Of a stretch of 64,000 nt of DNA, positions 13,041-23,800 are shown in pieces. Numbering within the stretch: the first letter of the stretch is position 1; each line of letters begins with the position of its first letter. Location: assembly GCF_947507565.1 (NCBI RefSeq), contig NC_089178.1:1116001-1180000 (forward strand). The letters run 5' to 3'. The position numbers were made by a program, and so were the translations under genes. Below the pieces are notes generated by a model. That model worked only from the letters and a program-made list of their open reading frames with translations, searched no databases and was not told the DNA's origin. The DNA comes from Oscarella lobularis. Lineage: Eukaryota; Porifera; Homoscleromorpha; Homosclerophorida; Oscarellidae.

Positions 13041-13472
13041 ATGGAAGTGCTACGAGAGCACGGAGGATTTCTGAGCAACTACGAAGTGTACAGCATGCTG
13101 TGCGAATCGCAAGAGACGCTTTCAAAAGTCAAGGGCCCCACTCGGGGTCTCGAAAACCTCGCAACGATCGCCTACGAAACGACCAAGTATCTCGCAGGCA
13201 CGGCATGCCGCGTGCAAAGCCCAACCGTAATCGAAACCTTTCTGGCCGCCGTCGCGCCGTTTGAATTGACAAAAGCGGAAAAACTGCAAATATTGAATCT
13301 TCGTCCAACGACTCCAGTCGAAATCAGCCTAATCGTCGAGGAGAGCGATAGGCGACTGAGCGAAGAACGCGTCGAGGAACTTCTGCAAGTCGTGCGTCGA
13401 ACGCTGCCGGATCCCAATCCGGAAGGCGAGCGGGGAGACAACGAAGAGACGGACAGAAACGAAACAACGTGA
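13041..13472 (+). CDS. CRCP: RNA polymerase III subunit RPC9 (CRCP)
   Basis: RPC9 pairs with RPC8 to form the stalk of RNA polymerase III and is homologous to Rpb4. This is a single-exon gene of 143 residues (human 148). The N-terminus MEVLREHGGFLSNYEVYSML matches MEV...LLSNYEVFQLL of the family. The HRDC-like core is clear: NLATIAYETTKYLAGTACR, then LTKAEKLQILNLRPTTPVEI, then IVEESDRRLSEERVEELL. The tail is acidic, as in orthologues. It lies head-to-head with MCM10 and tail-to-tail with the C12orf56 homologue (68 bp). Confidence 0.95.
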   Translation: MEVLREHGGFLSNYEVYSMLCESQETLSKVKGPTRGLENLATIAYETTKYLAGTACRVQSPTVIETFLAAVAPFELTKAEKLQILNLRPTTPVEISLIVEESDRRLSEERVEELLQVVRRTLPDPNPEGERGDNEETDRNETT

Positions 13473-13540
13473 CTGTGGCAATGTTTAATTAAATGTCTTA
13501 TAGTTTGACTGCTTGGCAGTCGTTTATAGCTCTTTTGACG

Positions 13541-15657
13541 CTATTTGGATATCGAATCAGTTGATATTCGTTTAACAACATCGTCTATTAGTCGAAGTGT
13601 TGGTGCCGTCAGTGGATACTCAGGAGGCAACTTTTGACTGATAATAGGGTTCTTGAAGTAGTACCTAAGAGAAGAGAAAGATTCAAAAGATAATCCTTTT
13701 ACAATGGTTATTATGATTGCAATCTTATTATTTTTCCCTTGCCTGAATTCCTCGGCGTAAGTTTCCTTTATGTGTAGTGTCGTCTTGGAACTGTATTGAA
13801 GAAACATTTTGAGAAGGTAGACCTGCTGGTAAAGTAGGATGAGACGGGTGGCAGGAAACGACGGCGTTGGTGTCAGCGTTGTTCGAGTGACAGTCGCAAG
13901 CACTTGCATCACTCTTCTCATCAGTCCTTTAACAAAGTTTTTCTTTGGGCACAAACAAAACATTGGATTGGCTGTGCCTGTCATTTCCGGGGGACAGTTA
14001 CCGTTTGTGAAATCGAATCAATTTGATTAAACAGCCAACATATGTTGATGAACGACGATCCTTGAGACGTCGATTGCCACGCCATCTGTCAAAATAATTC
14101 GTTGCCATTGCATCAGACGTTCTGTCAGCCTTACGTGATGAGAAGCGAGGCTCAGTTCAAAGAGAACAGCCGTTGCAGCGTCGGTCAGGTCATCTAATAT
14201 CTCTAGTGTCTGTAAGAATGATTTTTTTTCTAGGAAACATTTGATCCAAAATTGTCACTCACTTCTTTGCTCTGCTTCGTAGCTGCCTCCTGTTTCACCA
14301 AAGAAAAATCCGTTTCTAATAGGAGCCCTGTCAAATAGATGAAGAGAAGATCTCTGAGGAAGAAGAGAGTCACACGAAATAGGCATTCTAGAAGTCTCGT
14401 AGTCACCGGCTGTTTGCTAATAGTTCAGCGCGATTTTCCGCTATTTCCGTTTCTCGAAACGTAAGTGCAAGCGTTTCTAGAACGAGCACGGAAAACTCCA
14501 GCTGATCTTCCTGATTGTACGCAACGTGGGAAGTCGACGAAGACTTCAATGCCTTCTCAAGTTGCTCCAGTAAGAACTTGAGGAGATCGGGCGTCTAGGA
14601 GACCACGTGCATTCAACGCAACTCTAAAAAATAAGTCTTCGTACTCTCCAGAATTGTTTACGTATGGAGAGAAATCTCTCGCAGGCCGTCTTGAGTTCCT
14701 GTATCAGTGGATAGAGACGCTCGAGCGATTTGGCGGCGAATATTTGCTGTTTCATCTGCTGAAACAACGCCGTCTCGTCGCTGGAGAGAGTAATTCAGAA
14801 AAAAATCAAAGACGCGTCTGTGGAGCGGCTGGTTACCTCTCTGTCTTTGAAGGCGACCTAAACGTGCAATAGCCCTGCGCAAAATGAACCGTCGCCTCCT
14901 GATGAAACGAAACGTGAGGAGATTTTTCTTTCCGGGTGAGAATCTCTCCACTCACTATCTGATAGTTTAGTATTGCCGTCTGGAGTTCCATGAACAAAGG
15001 CGACTGTTTCACTAGGACGTAAATGTCGAGCTCTCCGGGCCCTTTCAATGAGAGCAGCCCCTCGTGTATAAGAGGTCCCACTCGCGGTGAAGCGGCGGGC
15101 GAAGCGGCGGGCGACGAGGCGGAGAATACGCTGTCTCCGTAGCTGGGAGACTTGAGCGTCGAAGGCTGTAGGGCAGGACTACGAGGAGCTTTTTCTAATG
15201 ATATTTTTCGATTGTAGGGACTAGTCGGAGCCGAAGTCGATCCTCCGCGCGGCGTCGAAGAAATGCTCTTGGGTGTCGACGATCCACTCGATTGCCGGCG
15301 ATATCGAATGCGTATGTGATGCGTGTTCTCTCTCTCGGTTCCCGACAGGAAGTTGGGGTAATCGGGCACCTGAGAAAAGCCGTTATACAGGATCGTCGTA
15401 GCGTAGCAACGGTGCTAAGTCGTTACCAAAGCGACGTCGTCGATTTCAGCGAGATCGAGAAGGGTCTTGAGAAGTTTCGGCGGACTCTCGGTCGAGTAAA
15501 GCGTTCGATGGCCGAGGATGATGTGTTTTAGGGCGCGTTTCTCGTCGATAGACACGATTACGGCCGTTTCGTAGCATCGCAATCGTTCGTATTTGTCCAG
15601 AGGCAAGGCCCGTTTGAGGAAGCTCTCCAAGCGCGCGTTTTGTCGTTTAAATGCCAT
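13541..15657 (-). CDS. C12orf56: C12orf56 homologue, function unknown
   Basis: Start at 15657 (MAFKRQNARLESFLKRALP). The N-terminal block NARLESFLKR, KYERLRCYE, VIVS, STESPPK, then DYPNFLSG and HHIRIRYRR in the next exon, follows the N-terminus of human C12orf56 as I recall it: NARLEAFL, RAYEPCIVVS, TENPPK, DYPEFLSS, QHIRIIY. Next come a Ser/Pro-rich linker (about 15100-15300) and the conserved ELDIYVLVKQSPLF-MELQTAILNY segment. Further small exons are alpha-helical (KALKSSSTSHVAYNQEDQLEF; TLEILDDLTDAATAVLFEL). The last exon ends KRISTDSISK with its stop at 13541. Intron positions in the C-terminal half are only approximate. No biochemical function is known for the family. The gene is on the same strand as the upstream glycosyltransferase, 122 bp after its stop. 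Confidence 0.75.
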
Positions 15658-15779
15658 ACCGCCCACTGTCAGGAAGAGGAAGAGTCAACCTCGTTTGCTG
15701 TTGTCGTTTGCTGTTGTCATTCGCTTTGAGACATTACGCGATCGCAATTTATTACGTACTGTACGCACGCTAGGTAAAT

Positions 15780-18700
15780 TCATACCACGCCTCCAAAGGA
15801 ACAAGGTGCCTTCGTAAATTTTACGTTGAACGATTCGTGCGTGTGCCTTTGCTTGTCCGAATAGTCCCGAAGAAATTGCGCAACGTCAATTATGAGATCA
15901 TCATTCAAAAAGCGTTCAGCAAGTAAGAAGCTTTCTTCCCCGGGGCTCTCCTGAAAAACGCATTATACTATACTTCATTTATTTGCACAGATTCAATTAC
16001 TTTATCAAGTATTCTTCCATCTTTCAAGACGTTATTCAAAAGTTTTGACTGATTGGGAATCAAATGCCATTGACGGGCTTGAGTAGCCATTGCCCCCCAA
16101 ATCCAACCTCCTTCCACACCGGACGGATTGGTAACCACAGATAAGCGATCACCCATTTCCTTGACAAACTGCTCTCTAATAGTAGGAGACGGCGTTATGC
16201 AGCAAGCAGGGAGTATCTTTTGTTTACCTTTGTATCAATACGCCATCTACATTCGTCACGTAGCCAAAGTCGTAAGGCAATCGATACGGATAGAATAGTT
16301 CATACTAGAGGACCACACTCAGCTGAGAAGAAATCAGTAGCAACGCAGTACCTCTGATGTTGAAGCCACTGCCATTCGCTGACGATTCACTCCAGTGAAC
16401 AACTTCCTACAAAAACGAATCTATCTCTACTCCACTCATATCCTAATATTCGCACTCTGCTACGGCCAAGTTTTTTCCCAGACGTAGCTGAGTCGTCGAG
16501 ATGTCACCGTTGGATTTCTAGGTGCACTATACAGTAAGAGAGTATCAACTTTTGCTCGCGTACGGTCATTAGACAGGTAGCCTTCGTCACGTTAAAGGGT
16601 TGGAGCCATATCATCTCATCGACAGCCAGTACAATATACCTGAAATGAAAGAATGAGCCAGAAATATCTGGATAACGTAAACTAACTTTGACGTGCATTT
16701 TTCCTTTAGGACTGACGCTAAATTCCGGCCAAACTCTCCCGCTCGGTCTTCAACAAGTTCAATGTCAATTCCATAATCGGAAACGCAATCAACAGCTTTT
16801 CTGTAACTGCAAAGAAAGATTCGATACGGTCTCGCGTTTGGGGATGCCGGCTTGCCTCCTTTCAAAAACCTTTCCATCGGCTCGATAAAGAATCCACACT
16901 TTGTTCAAACCCACTCCCATGGAAACTAAACTCTCGAGAAACGCCAAAGTCTGAACAGGGCGATCTCTCGTAAACAACACCACGTCGGTAGTAAGACTAA
17001 AACAACGCTTTGTTTTTTCATAGGAGAGAATAAGAGACAGAATATTACGACTCGGGATTACAGCTGGGTTCCACAGGGTCAAGCGCAATAGGAGGAATCG
17101 GCGGTAAGTTGAGCAAAGGAGCTGATATGGCCTTAACCGTCCTCACAATGACGGCGGATCCTCGCTGATGAAGCGTCCAGTCACGGCTCACATCGCACAC
17201 GGTGGTCCACATCAATTTGTGCTCGTCCTTTAGAAAAGAAACTCAAGCAAGCAAGAATAGGAAAGAGTCAGAGCGTACTTCACTTAGCCCATTGACAGCC
17301 AATATATCGTGGCTCGATGCGCTTCTCAAAAATCTCGCAAGGAGATCATAGACGTTATCTGACCTAAACAATTCAGGTACGTTCAGTGCAAATGGCATTT
17401 TATCCATCCATTCTCTTATAACCCAGGAGCTGAGTCCGTCGACTCTATCCAAAACAGCATCGGTTCTTGAAATTGACCTTTTGCCTGAGACAGAACAATA
17501 CGAAATATTGCCGTCATCTATGACGTCTACAAACTCTTCTAATGAGATCTTCAACGTCACCGCCAGAAAATGAAGCTATGATACCGCGCGTTTCCTCTTC
17601 CCTTTTTAGGTACTCTCCTTTTGAAAAAAACGTATTCACAGACCAAATTTAGAATTGATTTCTACCAGGTCGAATTGCCACGACGGCGTCCCAATGCATT
17701 AGAATCATCATACTTAAATCCTAACGAGAGAACCATGAACTTCTCTTTATTTTCCCCGGTCCCCCCCGTACCCGATGAGTCCCAAGCTGTACAAAAACTT
17801 TCGGGTCAAATTCCTTTACCAGGCTGTCAATGATCGCCACTCTGTGATGTGTCTGTCTAAGAATATGAGTAAATCTCGGTCCAAGTGCAACAGAGGATCT
17901 CTTATACCTATGGCCATCATCTGGGGGAAGAGGAATCTGCATTCCATCTTTCCAAATCAGATCGCATTTCATTCCGTAGACAGGAAGTTGTGTAGCTGAC
18001 TCGTCCAAGTCTTTTTTCGGTTTAGGCGTCTCTGAATCTGAATCTGAGTCTTTTTGTTCCTCGTCAGTTCTGTATCGCTGAGCCATGCTATACTCTTGAA
18101 ATATCGTGTTGAGAAAAACTCGCAGACGTACAAGAGGCCCGCCGGAATTTCTTGCGCAAAAGCAAATTAATTCTCCACCGTACGATAGGCAGTCAGGACG
18201 CCTTACCTACTAAGAATGCTCCTCTGCACAGAAACCCTTTCTTCAGGCAAATTGACAGCGTAGACTTGCGGAAGAACAATGAATCGATAGCCAGCGGCAT
18301 TTAGTTCACGGCTGTACGAGCATTTGTCACGGCCATATCTATCGCAGACACTAAACAAGCAGAAACGACGTCTAAGTATTCAATGTACCCAGCAAACATG
18401 GGATTCATTAGAGGAGCGTCTGACTTGACCACAAAGTACGGCTCCACGTTTTCTCTAAATGACATTTATGTTAAATTAACTCGAGGGCTTCGACTCTCAC
18501 CGATAACCAACTTCGTACGGCAGCAATTCATTATACCATTTGTGATAGTTCACAATGGCATGAGAAACGACAGCAAAGGCCTTAAACTGCGAATCATGCT
18601 TTTGCAGTTCCACCAAGAAGTCTTCCTTAGTTGGCAATTGATCAACAACAGATTTGCTCTAAGAGAGAAGATCACAACAGCACAAAAGCCCTCACGTCAT

Positions 18701-19921
18701 CTTTCTCACAGTAAAAATTGGGGTTATGAAAGCGCAACGAGAACATTCTCTTTCGATCGACTCCCTAGCTTCATCTATATAAGCCCTCAATTGCTGTTCT
18801 GAAGCACTTGGAAGGATGTCGACGTCGACGTAGTAGACGTGCTCTGTCGTCGCGCTTTTGATGGCGAAATTTCGAAGATAATTAACAGGATAAAGAGACG
18901 AATCGTCGTCGTTCAAAACGTCTTCGAAGACGACGTGGACGTCGACGTGATTTCGCACGTGGACGCTAGACTGGTGAAATCGTATAAGCTCCTTCAAAGA
19001 CTCTTGATTGGACAGTCGTTTGGGACCGTTTTCATTGCGAAAGAGGAGCAGAGAAGCCGAAATGGGACCCAGCCAGACTTTAGCCTGTCAAAAGAAAAAA
19101 TCTATAATGTAGTATTGCACGGATTTTTCTGAGTTACCAGTCGCTCGAGGCTTGAGAGTCTGTCCAGTGTGAGCTGAGTGGCAAGAGTGATTTGCTTCTG
19201 GTTCTGCCTCATCTGTCTCTTTAGGAAAGTTGATTTCGTTGGTCTCCATATGGGATAGCTATTCTCGTACAGCGGACACGAATTAAAATCTCGATTCTCT
19301 GCCGCAAAATCGACAGATACGTCGTCGACGAATAGTTCCACTCCAGAAAAATCTCCTTCGACGACAATGGATAGCATTAGAGAACCAATTGATTGACTGG
19401 ATGGCACTTGTATGCAATTAAAGACAAAATCGGACGATTCCTTTGTAGCAATAGCCTGCTTGATGTAAAACAACTCTCCATCACTATACCTATAAGACTT
19501 CGAGTATGATTGATATTCTGCTGTGCTAGCCTGCGTCTTACTCGATGTCTACAAGAACGTAGGGCGTGGAGTGCGAAGAAGAGCTCCGATTAGCAATTTT
19601 GAGCATCGAGGCCCATTCAATGACCAATACGGAATTAGTAGACGATTTCGAGCGGAGATTTTCGTTCGATACGAATTGAGACGCAAATACTGCTCGTTCC
19701 GACGAGATCGATGTCGCTCCTCTAATCTGAAACGACTTAGTACCCGTAGAAGAGCGCTCGACGCTAATGGATAGGAGTTCGGGAGATGGATCGACGATAT
19801 TCCACAGGTTCGGCCTTTCTTTGCACTTCCAATGACTGAATCCTTCTTCGAATGATGGATTACTTAAGATGTTAGCAGAAGAGAGCGAGAGGAGAACGAG
19901 AAATAGAAAAAGAGAAGACAT
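15780..19921 (-). CDS. Secretory glycosyltransferase: CBM-like + GT49 (LARGE/B4GAT1-type) + second GT-A-like domain
   Basis: Start at 19921 with a signal peptide (MSSLFLFLVLLSLSSANI). The first module (NILSNPSFEEGFSHWKC to GVELFVDDVSVDF) looks like a CBM4/9- or galactose-binding-type beta-sandwich. A GT49 domain follows: WLGPISASLLLF, SSLYPVNYLRNFAIKSA, VYYVDVDILPS (the DxD-type motif) and GYRFIVLPQVYAVNLP. The C-terminal part starts with VVLFTRDRPVQTLAFLESL and continues with NKVWILYRADGK, YIVLAVDEMIWLQPFNV, TTQLRLGKNLA and YPYRLPYDFGYVTNVDGV. That reads as a second GT-A-like transferase of a family I cannot name. Family knowledge: GT49 enzymes add beta-1,3-linked glucuronic acid in matriglycan synthesis. 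The junction between the halves (about 17790-17530) is unresolved. Several splice solutions exist, so two separate genes cannot be excluded. One intron (16807-16855) has a GC donor. There is no obvious transmembrane anchor beyond the signal sequence. Confidence 0.7.
16807..16855 (-). other. GC-AG intron in the glycosyltransferase gene
   Basis: The minus-strand donor is AGGAG then GCAAGC, and the acceptor is TTTGCAG. Only this splice joins RADGKVFER to SYRKAVDCVSDYGI in frame; the nearby GTTTTT gives a stop codon. Confidence 0.6.
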
Positions 19922-20022
19922 CGTGCATTCAGCACCCGGATATTTACAGTAGACGTTAACCCATATGATATCTAGTCAATCTAATTCACAGGCAAAAGAG
20001 AAAAGTAGAGAATAATATTGTG
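19608..20022 (-). repeat. Duplicated block, copy 1 (glycosyltransferase exon 1 plus 5' flank)
   Basis: This block is nearly identical to 30109-30540: same orientation, only scattered substitutions and a few short indels, about 10.5 kb apart. It covers most of exon 1 of the glycosyltransferase, its start codon and about 100 bp upstream, so the presumed promoter is included. Confidence 0.85.
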
Positions 20023-20047
20023 GGGTTGCATGGTTCAATACCGAATT

Positions 20048-20102
20048 AGGTTATCTCAACGTCACGGAGTCTCTGGGGAAACGATGGTGCTCGTCGGCGT
20101 GT
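20048..20102 (+). repeat. 55-bp dispersed repeat, copy 1
   Basis: The sequence aggttatc...ctctggggaaacgatggtg...cgtcggcgtgt recurs at 30003-30057 in the same orientation with roughly 80 percent identity. The two copies bracket the giant pentapeptide gene. Confidence 0.6.
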
Positions 20103-20833
20103 CACACTGTGCACATATAAAAACGTATAATACCGTTTGTCGTTTCGATATGACTCTAGCCAAGAAGATTACGTCTTTCTGGAATGGCTTGATTTGTCGG
20201 CAAGTCTTCAAACTGCAATAAAATTATGCTATAGTTGGTATGCACTTTCTCGATCCGGCGTCAATCAGTGGATAGAATCTTACGTGTAAAGCTTCCGCCC
20301 AGCAAAACAGACCAAGAAGTATTGTACAACAACTAGAGCTTCAGGGCAGCTAGGCCTACAGTAGTATGCACCCGGCCTCAATTAAAAGTGCACTCGCACG
20401 ACAGAAACAGAGCTTCTTGATGTGGAAACGACGACAGCAGATGCCTCTTCCCGCGCGATATATGCGCATTTTATGTGGTGAGTCATTCGATTTCATTCAG
20501 AACCGTCCGTATCACAGTACATGGAGGACCGCGAGGGGTATAGGTGGTGGAAATTAACCGGGGCGGCTCGCATTATCATACAATCAAACGTAGAAACAGG
20601 TCAAGAAGCTATTAGACATTGCAGTTGGCTTTCTGGAGGTTGCTGAGGGACTATAGCCGACTGACGCGATTGTTTCTCGACTCTAGCGGATTCTCCCCCG
20701 CGCGTACAGTTACGTATACACAGACCGAAGTGCACTGCGCCTGGTAGACGGTACGGATGAAAAGATGCTAACAGAGAACAAAGAAGTGGCGGTAAAGTAA
20801 ACCATGCAGCGCGCCGATAAAATGAGTTCTTAG
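20103..20833. other. Intergenic, no gene seen
   Basis: About 730 bp between the glycosyltransferase promoter side and the 3' end of the pentapeptide gene. I see no conserved coding segment, RNA gene or clear repeat here. Confidence 0.5.
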
Positions 20834-23800
20834 CTAGCACTTTGACCGAGGAAGGAAGAAGCGCACGCGATTCCCACAGATCGAAAGCGACACCACTTCG
20901 AGGAAAAGAGTGCACTTTTCTTCGACTTCTCGTAGAAACAGTTGTGCTAGGGGTGACTTCTCGACAAGCTTGGTGGTTCCATGGCTCCTTGAAACGAACA
21001 ACGCATTGTCCTCAAATATGCAGATGCAATGGGTCACGTTATTGAGAAATGACAGAGACATCGTCGACTTGAAGAACCCGCCGCTACGACAACTGACGTT
21101 GCTCAGCGATAGACTCAGCAGATTCGACGATTCCACAGAAGTGCGAATGAACTTCGAATTCGCGACAATCATCCTTCGGAAAGTGGAGTTGAACACGGTC
21201 AGATTGAAAAAGCGCGAACCGATGAGACTGAAAAGATTCGAGCTCTCTTTGTGCAAACGTAGATGCTGTGCAGACGAATTGACGATGGAGAAATTAAACG
21301 ACGTGCCGTTGATGAGACTAAAGTTGCTCAGATAGCTTTCAACGATCAACGTGTTGATCTTCGTCGAGAAGAAGTTCGCCACGTTGACGGCAGAAAGGCG
21401 ATGAAGAGTGACATTTACGGCTGTATGGTTGTGATGCGTCACGTTGACGTTCGTTCCGTTGATCGACAGGACATTCGTCGACGTCCAATTGTGCGTCGTC
21501 GTGCTGACGTAGCACACGTTGAAGCGGGTCACGTTCACTTCGGTGAAGTTCGTCATAGTGGAATTGATGATCGATGCGTTTGTCATCGTCAGATTGTGAA
21601 GCGTAATGTTGATTCCAGTGTAGTTGACCATCGCGAGGTTGAAGTTCGTTTCATTGATCGATGTCAGATTGATTGAGGTATAGTTCACCATGGTCACGTT
21701 GATGTAGCTCATGTTAAACGCCGTAGCGTTGATGCGAGTCATGTTTGTGACGCTACTGTTGATCATCGAAACGTTCGAGTACGTTGCGTTGACAAACAAG
21801 ACGTTGATCAGGATGTAGTTATAGTTCGTTACGTTGATGTTCGACGTGTTGATAGAGAGAACTCCAATTGACGTCCAGTTGTACGTCGTCACATTCGCTA
21901 GGCTCAGGTTCAGTCGAGTGACGTTGATCTCGGTAAAGTTGACCATGGTCGAGTTGATGTAAGAAACGTTCATCAACGTCAAATTGTGACACGTCACGTT
22001 GATGGCCGTGTAGTTGTACGACGTCACGTTCACGTGAGTGGCATTGATGGACATCAAATTGATTGAAGTCCAATTCCACGACGTCATGTTGATGTAGCTC
22101 ATGTTGAACGACGTGACGTTGATTCGCGTGACGTTCAGAGCAGTGCTGTTGATCAACGAGACGTTCGAGTACGTAGCATTGACAATAGTGACGTTGATCA
22201 ACGTGTAGTTGAAGTTACTCACGTTAAAACTAGAGCCGTTGATAGACAAGACGTGCATTGACGTCCAGTTGTACGTCGTAACGTTGACGAGGCTCACGTT
22301 CCATCGAGTGGTGTTGACCTCGGTGAAGTTGAGTATGCTTGAGTTGATGAACGACACATTCTTCATCGTCAGATTGTAGTGAGTAATATTGATAGCCGTG
22401 AAGTTCAACATCGATACGTTGATGCTCGTTTCGTTGATCGACGTCAGATTGATTGCGGTGAAATTCTCCATGGTCATGTTGATGAAGCTTGCGTTGAATC
22501 GAGTGACATTCACCAACGTCACGTTCACAGCGCTGCAGTTGATCATCGATACGTTTCCGTAAGTCGAATTGAAAATAGTCACGTTGATCAGAGTGTAGTT
22601 GAAGTTGCTCACGTTGAAACTCGAACCGTTGATCGAGAGAACTTGAATCGACGTCCAGTTGTACGTCGTAACGTTCACCAGGCTCACGTTCCATCGAGTG
22701 GTATTGACCTCGGTGAAGTTGAGCATGCTTGAGTTGATGAACGACACGTTCCTCATCGTAAGGTTGTAGTGAGTAACATTGATGGCCGTGTAGTTCAACA
22801 GAGACATGTTAATGTTCGTTTCGTTGATCGACGTCAGATTGATTGAGGTCCAATTCTGCACTGTCGTGTTGATATAGCTAGCGTTGAAATGCGTAGCATT
22901 AATCAACGTCACGTTCACGGCGCTGCAGTTGATCATCGATACGTTCGAGTACGTTGAATTGAAGATAGTAACGTTGATCAACGTGTAGTTGAAGTTGCTC
23001 ACATTGAAACTGGAGCCGTTGATCGAGAGAACTTGAATCGACGTCCAGTTGTACGTTGTAACGTTGACGAGACTCACGTTCCATCGAGTGGTGTTAACCT
23101 CAGTGAAGTTGAGCATGCTAGAGTTTATAAACGACACGTTCCTCATCGTCAGATTGTAGTGAGTAACATTGATAGCGGTGTAGTTCAACAGAGACATGTT
23201 AATATTCGTTTCGTTGATTGACGTCAGATTGATCGAGGTCCAATTCTGCACTGTCATGTTGATGTAGCTAGCGTTGAAGTGCGTAGCATTAATCAACGTC
23301 ACATTCACAGCGCTGCAGTTGATCATCGATACGTTGCCGTACGTTGAATTGAAGAGGGTAACGTTGATCAGAGTGTAGTTGAAGTTGCTCACGTTGAAGC
23401 TCGAGCCATTGATTGAGAGAACTTCAATCGACGTCCAGTTGTACGTCGTCACGTTCACCAGGCTTACGTTCCATCGAGTGGTATTGACCTCGGTGAAGTT
23501 GAGCATGCTTGAGTTGATGAACGACACGTTCCTCATCGTCAGGTTGTAGTGAGTAACATTGATGGCCGTGTAGTTCAACAGAGACATGTTAATGTTCGTT
23601 TCGTTGATCGACGTCAGGTTGATCGAGGTCCAATTCTGCACGGTCATGTTGATGTAGCTAGCGTTGAAGTGCGTAGCATTAATCAACGTCACGTTCACAG
23701 CGCTGCAGTTGATCATCGATACGTTTCCGTAAGTCGAATTGAAGATCGTCACGTTGATCAACGTGTAGTTGAAGTTGCTCACGTTAAAACTAGAGCCGTT

